Notes under the pieces: generated by a model | Seen by the model: only the letters and a program-made list of their open reading frames with translations | The model's database searches: none | What the model was told of the DNA's origin: nothing | Source: GCA-2688105 sp964499445 | GTDB lineage: Bacteria; Chloroflexota; Dehalococcoidia; Dehalococcoidales; GCA-2688105 | Assembly: GCA_964499445.1 (NCBI GenBank) | Contig: CAZCLE010000002.1 | Location: 1-64,000, forward strand | Reading direction: 5' to 3' | Length of the DNA stretch: 64,000 bases | Shown here: positions 59,557-64,000 of the stretch, in pieces | Layout of the letters: every line of letters starts with the position of its first letter | Numbering within the stretch: the first letter of the stretch is position 1 | Translations under genes and position numbers: made by a program

Positions 59557-60945
59557 CTAACCTCCACGTCTCATCTCCAAAAACATGCCGAGTCCTCTAA
59601 TATTGGTCTTTAAATCCCTGAGCGACCTTGTCTGTTTCAACCTTTCCCAGATATAGGAGAATCTAAGATAGAATTCCCGGTATGCCGTTTTACTCCATTT
59701 TTTTAAGTCGCCTTTTGACAGTGATGCCGTTTCAAATACCGGTGCGCTTGCTGACCGGAGATTAGCGTAGACAAAATTATCCCAACTCTCGTTCCCGATG
59801 CCCTGCTTAAGGTATAGGTTGTACAGGTCGGTTCCGGGAAAAGGTATCGTTACTGAAAATTGAGCGAAATCCAGGGGCAAGTAGTTGGCAAAGTCAATCG
59901 TCTGGCGTATGGTAGCTGGCGTCTCTCCAGGAGAACCAAGCATAAAATAGCCAATGCTTTGAATGCCTACGTCGTGTGTCATCTTAATTGCTTTAGTTAC
60001 CTGCGCAATGGTTATTTTCTTTCGCAGGTTGTCTAGAATGGTCTGATTTCCCGACTCAATACCATAAGCAATTATATAGCAACCAGCCTCTTTCATTGCC
60101 TTCAATAACTCTTCGGTGACCAAATCTACCCTGGTTTCACACGTCCAGGGGAGGCTCAGGTTGCGCTGCTTAAACTCTTCGGCTAGCTTGGCAATTCGTT
60201 TCTTGTCGAGGGTGAATATATCATCATAGAAGGCTATTTCCTTAACTTTGAATTTTTCCGCTAAATACTCAACCTCGCTGGCGATTCTTTGCGGACTTTG
60301 TGACCTAACCTTACGACCAAAGATTGGCTTTGAGCAAAAGATGCAATTATAGGGGCACCCCCGGCTGGTTAGCATTGCCATAAACGGAAGCTTTCTACCA
60401 TGTGGCGGGTGCAGCTTGTATCTAAGCAGTGGAAGAAGATGATAGGCAGGAAATGGCAAGGAGTCCAAATCAGCGATGGGAGGTCTTATCGGAGTGCTTA
60501 TAACTCTCCCGTTGTCTCGGTAGGTAATGCCACGGACATTTTGCAGGCTGATACCGCTCTTCAGCGCATTGTACAGTTCTACGACTGTCTCCTCACCTTC
60601 ACCTCTTACAATTATATCTATCTCCGGGACATTGATTAGTGTCTCTTCGGGAAGAACGGTTACATGGGCTCCGCCTACTATTACCGTAGAACCAGGTTTC
60701 TCCTTTTTAATCTCCCTGGCTACCTTGATAGCCGAGTTGATAAAGGGAGTCATCGCCGTGATACCAGTAATATCAACATTGCCAATTTCCCTGGCTGTCT
60801 CAGATTTGGATAGCGGCAAGGCATTGGCATCTAGAATTTCGACTTGATAGTTTTCTGCCTCTAAAACAGCGGCTATACTTGCCAGTCCCAGAGGTGGCTG
60901 TGGGTATTTGGTATTCTGTGGCGGGTTGATAAGCACCGTTTTCAC
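59557..60945 (-). CDS. B12-binding radical SAM protein
   Basis: 462 aa. N-terminal B12-binding-like domain (about 1-145): INPPQNTKYPQPPLGLASIAAVLEAENYQVEILDAN and VIVGGAHVTVLPEETL. Radical SAM core with C-x3-C-x2-C in TSRGCPYNCIFCSKPIFG near residue 195, then IAFYDDIFTLDKKRI and TRVDLVTEELLKAMKEAGCYIIAYGIESGN. Members act on lipids, cofactors or envelope components; a role in glycan or lipid modification is suggested by the flanking glycosyltransferases. GTG start. Confidence 0.9.
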   Translation of the reverse strand: MKTVLINPPQNTKYPQPPLGLASIAAVLEAENYQVEILDANALPLSKSETAREIGNVDITGITAMTPFINSAIKVAREIKKEKPGSTVIVGGAHVTVLPEETLINVPEIDIIVRGEGEETVVELYNALKSGISLQNVRGITYRDNGRVISTPIRPPIADLDSLPFPAYHLLPLLRYKLHPPHGRKLPFMAMLTSRGCPYNCIFCSKPIFGRKVRSQSPQRIASEVEYLAEKFKVKEIAFYDDIFTLDKKRIAKLAEEFKQRNLSLPWTCETRVDLVTEELLKAMKEAGCYIIAYGIESGNQTILDNLRKKITIAQVTKAIKMTHDVGIQSIGYFMLGSPGETPATIRQTIDFANYLPLDFAQFSVTIPFPGTDLYNLYLKQGIGNESWDNFVYANLRSASAPVFETASLSKGDLKKWSKTAYREFYLRFSYIWERLKQTRSLRDLKTNIRGLGMFLEMRRGG

Positions 60946-60988
60946 TTCTGGTCATTACCCCTCAAGGATAGTAGCTCGGCCACTTTGG

Positions 60989-61885
60989 TTACGAGCTACC
61001 CTTTCGTTTTGATAGTGTATTTAGTATTATCCCGGTGAGTATGCTGAATATACCGATAATAAGGAGAAGGGCTGATACCAGGGCGGTGCCCGTGGCCATT
61101 TCTCCCGTCGCCGATAGAGTGTTAAGCACCCTGACGCCGGCAAGAAAGCCGAACACTAACAGGATAATTCCGGATATCCCGAAGAAGAAAAGAGGTCTTC
61201 TCTCTGAAATCATGGTAATTATCTGGGTAAGGTTCCCCAGTCCATGAGCTACTGGTCTTAGGGTTGAGCCGTCTTTAGTGTAGATAGCTGAGACGGGAAT
61301 TTGGGTTACATTGAGACCTTTATCAGCTGCCGCCGCTATCGTCTCGGCAGATATAGCCATTCCCCTTTGCCTCAGTTTAAGCTCGGTTATTGCTTTGGGG
61401 GAGAAAGCCCTGAATCCACATTCTGAGTCAACGACCTTCTTCCCCGAGAGGATATGGGAGAAATGTGAGAGCACCCTCTGTCCCACTTGGCGGTAGACGG
61501 GGATATTGCCCCTTTGCCGCTCCCTTGAGCCGATGACGAGGTCAGAACCGGCTAATATGGACTTGATAAGGTCGGGGATTTCATCAGGGTTGTGCTGGGC
61601 ATCGGCGTCAAGCAGCACCAGGACATCAAGGCTCTTTTTCCTTGCCTCGGCTAGGAGTGTTTGAACACTGGCTCCGTACCCCCTGTTCTGCTGGTGGAGA
61701 ATAACAGAGGCTCCAGCCAGTCGGGCTATATTCGCCGTCTGGTCGGTGCTGCCATCGTCAACCACTATGACCTCGTCAACATATTGCCTGGCTTTAAGCA
61801 CTATGGTGCCGATATATTTCTCCTCGTTATAGGCGGGGATAGCGGCGATAACTTTAGGTCTATTATGAGATTTTGGTTCGGTCAC
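60989..61885 (-). CDS. GT2 family glycosyltransferase, membrane-anchored
   Basis: 298 aa. GT-A domain VIAAIPAYNEEKYIGTIVLKARQYVDEVIVVDDGSTDQTANIARLAGASVI, DVLVLLDADAQHNPDEIPDLI (DxD-like), SRERQRGNIPVYRQVGQRVLSHF and VDSECGFRAFS (dolichyl-phosphate-mannose/undecaprenyl-type synthase). Two C-terminal hydrophobic helices (about 228-250 and 265-290) anchor it. Likely polyprenyl-phosphate sugar synthase of the envelope cluster. Starts with GTG. Confidence 0.9.
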   Translation of the reverse strand: MTEPKSHNRPKVIAAIPAYNEEKYIGTIVLKARQYVDEVIVVDDGSTDQTANIARLAGASVILHQQNRGYGASVQTLLAEARKKSLDVLVLLDADAQHNPDEIPDLIKSILAGSDLVIGSRERQRGNIPVYRQVGQRVLSHFSHILSGKKVVDSECGFRAFSPKAITELKLRQRGMAISAETIAAAADKGLNVTQIPVSAIYTKDGSTLRPVAHGLGNLTQIITMISERRPLFFFGISGIILLVFGFLAGVRVLNTLSATGEMATGTALVSALLLIIGIFSILTGIILNTLSKRKGSS

Positions 61886-62089
61886 TTAACTACCCTTTAA
61901 TCTATAGTCGCCTTGCTATTTACTGGGGCTCGGCAATTTTATATAGCCATTGCCTTACATTAGCTTGAATTATGAACTATGCACGGGTTAGTGTCAATAG
62001 AGCAGCGCTAGGCGGTTTTGATACCGGGCGGAGGGTAGCCCGGCTGGTGAAAGAGAGTCTGAGTCGAATTCCTCGACTTAACGAAAATA

Positions 62090-62118
62090 TTGACAATGGG
62101 AAAGACTGGGGCTATTAT
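62090..62118 (+). promoter_or_regulatory. promoter of the ferritin-like/suf genes
   Basis: TTGACA (62090-62095), 17-base spacer, TATTAT (62113-62118). Leader of about 80 bases. The gap 61886-62204 shows nothing else I can name. Confidence 0.8.
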
Positions 62119-62204
62119 TCGTTGTAGCTCTAATGGGCGTGAGGCGGGACCTTATTGGTAGCAGTAAACTAAATGAGATTCACCTTGGTAGGAGGAAATT
62201 GGCA

Positions 62205-62729
62205 ATGGCAGCGGAGCAGAGCAAAACCTTAGAGGGGCTTCAATTGGCTATCCAGACGGAAATCGATGGCAAGGAGTATTACCAGAAGGTAGGTCAGAGC
62301 AGCGATAACCAACTGGGCAGGCAACTTTTCCAATCTTTAGCTGCTGAGGAAGACACTCACCGGCAGAAGTTTGAGGAAATATATGAGGCCATCAGTGGTC
62401 AAAAGGCTTGGCCCAAGACCGATTTTCAACCTGACGGGGGCAAAGGATTGAGAACCATATTCGTCAGGGTAAGCGAGGCGATGGGTTCAAACGTAGAAGC
62501 TCCACCCACTGAGCTTGAGGCTATAAAGATGGCGATTGATATGGAAGTCAAGAGCTACGAGCTGTATAAAAGCCGAAGCCAGACCGCTGCCTACGATGCA
62601 GAGAGGGATTTCTACGAGACCGTAGCTGCCGAAGAGTGGGAACATCATCTAATCCTGCTTGATTATCAAGAATACCTCAGTGACCCGGCTGGTTGGTTTG
62701 TTACCAAAGAGCATCCGTCTCTGGATTAG
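62205..62729 (+). CDS. ferritin-like (rubrerythrin-type) diiron protein
   Basis: 174 aa. Two E-x-x-Y repeats of a four-helix bundle: LEGLQLAIQTEIDGKEYYQKVGQ with SLAAEEDTHRQKFEEIYE, and EAIKMAIDMEVKSYELYKSRS with ETVAAEEWEHHLILLDYQEYL, giving the Glu/His diiron site. No rubredoxin domain at the end. Probably peroxide protection or iron handling. I use ATG 62205 with AGGAGG nine bases upstream; the frame extends to ATG 62133. It is followed closely by sufC. Confidence 0.88.
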   Translation: MAAEQSKTLEGLQLAIQTEIDGKEYYQKVGQSSDNQLGRQLFQSLAAEEDTHRQKFEEIYEAISGQKAWPKTDFQPDGGKGLRTIFVRVSEAMGSNVEAPPTELEAIKMAIDMEVKSYELYKSRSQTAAYDAERDFYETVAAEEWEHHLILLDYQEYLSDPAGWFVTKEHPSLD

Positions 62730-62746
62730 AAATAAGGAGGGGAAAC

Positions 62747-63496
62747 ATGTTAGAGATTAAGCATTTAACTGTAGCCGTGGGAGAGAAGGAAATTCTGCAC
62801 GGTATAAATTTGACAATAAGAAATGGCGAGACACACGCTCTCTTCGGGCCTAACGGTAGTGGAAAAACCACTCTACTTATGGCGATAATGGGCTTCCCCA
62901 AGTATCAAGTAATCGAGGGTAGCATCATCTTCAAGGGCAAGGACATAACTAGGCTGCCGCTGGACGAGAGAGCTCGCTTGGGCATCGGTATGTCTTTTCA
63001 GCGGCCACCTGTGGTTCGGGGGGTAAAGACACGTGATATGGTTGACGCCTGTCTCAGAAGGCGAAAAACAAAAGAAAGTATTGAGCAGCTAGCGGAGAGA
63101 GCTGACTTAGCTGATTTTCTGGATAGGGAGATAAACTACGGGTTTTCCGGAGGTGAGATAAAGCGCTCTGAGTTAATGCAGATACTAGCTCAAAAGCCAG
63201 AGTTGACTTTACTAGATGAGCCAGAGTCTGGGGTTGACTTGGTAAATATAGTCCTGATAGGTGAACTAATAAACGACTTGCTGGAGAAACACTGCCCGAT
63301 ACGTTTCCGACGGTGCTCGGGGTTTATCATTACCCATACCGGTCATATTCTAAACTATGTTGATGCCCGCACCGGCTATGTTATGTGTGATGGTGTGATA
63401 GGCTGTGAGGGTGACCCTCACGAGATATTGAAAACCATTAAGGAAAAAGGCTATGGGGAGTGTATCAAGTGCATGGTGAGGAAGGCGTTAAAATGA
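62747..63496 (+). CDS. sufC: Fe-S cluster assembly ATPase SufC
   Basis: 249-aa ABC ATPase. Walker A ALFGPNGSGKTTLLMAIMGFPKYQVIEGSIIFKGKDI, signature FSGGEIKRSELMQILAQKPELTLLDEPESGVDL (SufC-specific), ending EILKTIKEKGYGECIKC. I use ATG 62747, with AAGGAGGGG upstream, because it begins the conserved MLEIKHLTV strand; the frame extends to 62693. Overlaps the next gene by four bases (ATGA). Forms the SufBC-type scaffold machine with its partner. Confidence 0.93.
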   Translation: MLEIKHLTVAVGEKEILHGINLTIRNGETHALFGPNGSGKTTLLMAIMGFPKYQVIEGSIIFKGKDITRLPLDERARLGIGMSFQRPPVVRGVKTRDMVDACLRRRKTKESIEQLAERADLADFLDREINYGFSGGEIKRSELMQILAQKPELTLLDEPESGVDLVNIVLIGELINDLLEKHCPIRFRRCSGFIITHTGHILNYVDARTGYVMCDGVIGCEGDPHEILKTIKEKGYGECIKCMVRKALK

Positions 63497-64000
63497 GTGA
63501 AGTGAAATCCGCTAAAACGTATAAAGATAAAGCTAAAGCGGCAATAGCTAAATCAGCTGCCCTTGGTGATGATATAGATTTGGCTGTTTATGCTGACTCG
63601 GCTGAGGAGCAGCCATACCAGACTGACCCGTCAAAACTTCCCACCCGAGCCAAGGAGCAGATGCTGGAAGCCGGAGTCATTTTGGATGATGTGAGCCAGA
63701 GGTCAGGAACCTTTATCCAGATGGATAATACCCCGGTTCACAGTTCAACCAGGCAAGAGGGTATAGAAGTAATGGCGACCAGCCAAGCTTTAGAAAAGTA
63801 TGACTGGATGTCAGACTACTGGTGGCAGGCAGTAGCCGTAGATACCGATAAGTACACCGCCAACATAGAGTTGAATCAGAACAATGGTTACTTTATCAGA
63901 GCTCTACCTGGGTATAAAACTGTTTTCCCGGTTCAGGCTTGCCTCTATCTGGCAAAAGCGCGGCTAGCTCAGAATGTGCACAATATCATCATTGCTGAAG
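63493..64000 (+). CDS. SufB/SufD family Fe-S assembly protein, 5' part
   Basis: ATG 63493 overlaps the sufC stop. The visible 169 residues read MSEVKSAKTYKDKAKAAIAKSAALG, then LPTRAKEQMLEAGVILDDV, TFIQMDNTPVHSSTRQEGIEVM, DYWWQAVAVDTDKYTANIELN, GYFIRALPGYKTVFPVQACLYLAK and AQNVHNIIIAE, which are typical of the SufB/SufD beta-helix proteins. It runs off the window. The rest is unseen, so SufB versus SufD cannot be fixed. Confidence 0.88.
   Translation, partial: MSEVKSAKTYKDKAKAAIAKSAALGDDIDLAVYADSAEEQPYQTDPSKLPTRAKEQMLEAGVILDDVSQRSGTFIQMDNTPVHSSTRQEGIEVMATSQALEKYDWMSDYWWQAVAVDTDKYTANIELNQNNGYFIRALPGYKTVFPVQACLYLAKARLAQNVHNIIIAE

Overview
The window looks like a chromosomal piece of a strictly anaerobic bacterium, most likely a member of the Chloroflexota (Dehalococcoidia-like). 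This is an inference from gene content: a tandem pan RNA motif, UPF0182, an aconitase X pair, RamA-type and RACo-type corrinoid activators, MtaBC and SUF genes, no oxygen-dependent enzymes, mid-range GC and strong AGGAGG-type ribosome binding sites. No rRNA or marker gene in the window proves it. Three tRNA genes (Phe, Gly, Leu; minus strand) lie at the left edge.

1-12.8 kb: two unrecognised small genes; a small lipoprotein gene flanked by two homologous micro-ORFs; an MFS transporter; a pantothenate operon (DUF2520 protein-panD-panB-panC, minus) behind a good promoter, two pan-motif stem-loops and a terminator; two NYN-domain proteins; surE; and a fused EtfB-EtfA gene overlapping an ETF:quinone oxidoreductase with extra cysteines.

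12.9-21.7 kb: a compact nine-gene operon for Phe and Tyr synthesis (aroF-B-D-E-K-A-C-pheA-tyrA, minus). Its leader has a promoter, a 23-residue reading frame starting MVLYLFY, and a terminator hairpin whose 5' arm can pair with the leader-peptide region, the layout of a transcription attenuator. Hpt and an Asp/Glu-racemase-family protein follow. The 23.4-27.4 kb block is a folate module (pabB-pabA-pabC divergent from folP). From 27.4 to 33.8 kb there are a nitroreductase, an MFS carrier, a metallo-beta-lactamase-fold hydrolase, an unrecognised lipoprotein and the two aconitase X subunits.

34.1-54.5 kb: a corrinoid methyl-transfer island. It holds an MtaA/CmuA-like methyltransferase, methanol methyltransferase MtaB with its corrinoid protein MtaC, a CobW-type GTPase, an AmiS/UreI-type channel, a shortened homologue of the large corrinoid iron-sulfur protein subunit, a RamA-like activase with an unknown partner, a second corrinoid protein, a RACo-like activator, an MtrH-family methyltransferase, two further UroD-family methyltransferases with a decayed third copy between them, DUF2284, a corrinoid adenosyltransferase, cobyric acid synthase and a BtuF-like binding protein under a cobalamin riboswitch. 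The inferred job is moving methyl groups from methanol and one or more other methyl donors through corrinoids to tetrahydrofolate or the Wood-Ljungdahl pathway.

54.6-64 kb: a transglutaminase-like lipoprotein, UPF0182, two glycosyltransferases, a B12-binding radical SAM protein, a ferritin-like protein, and sufC plus the start of a SufB/D gene that runs off the right edge.
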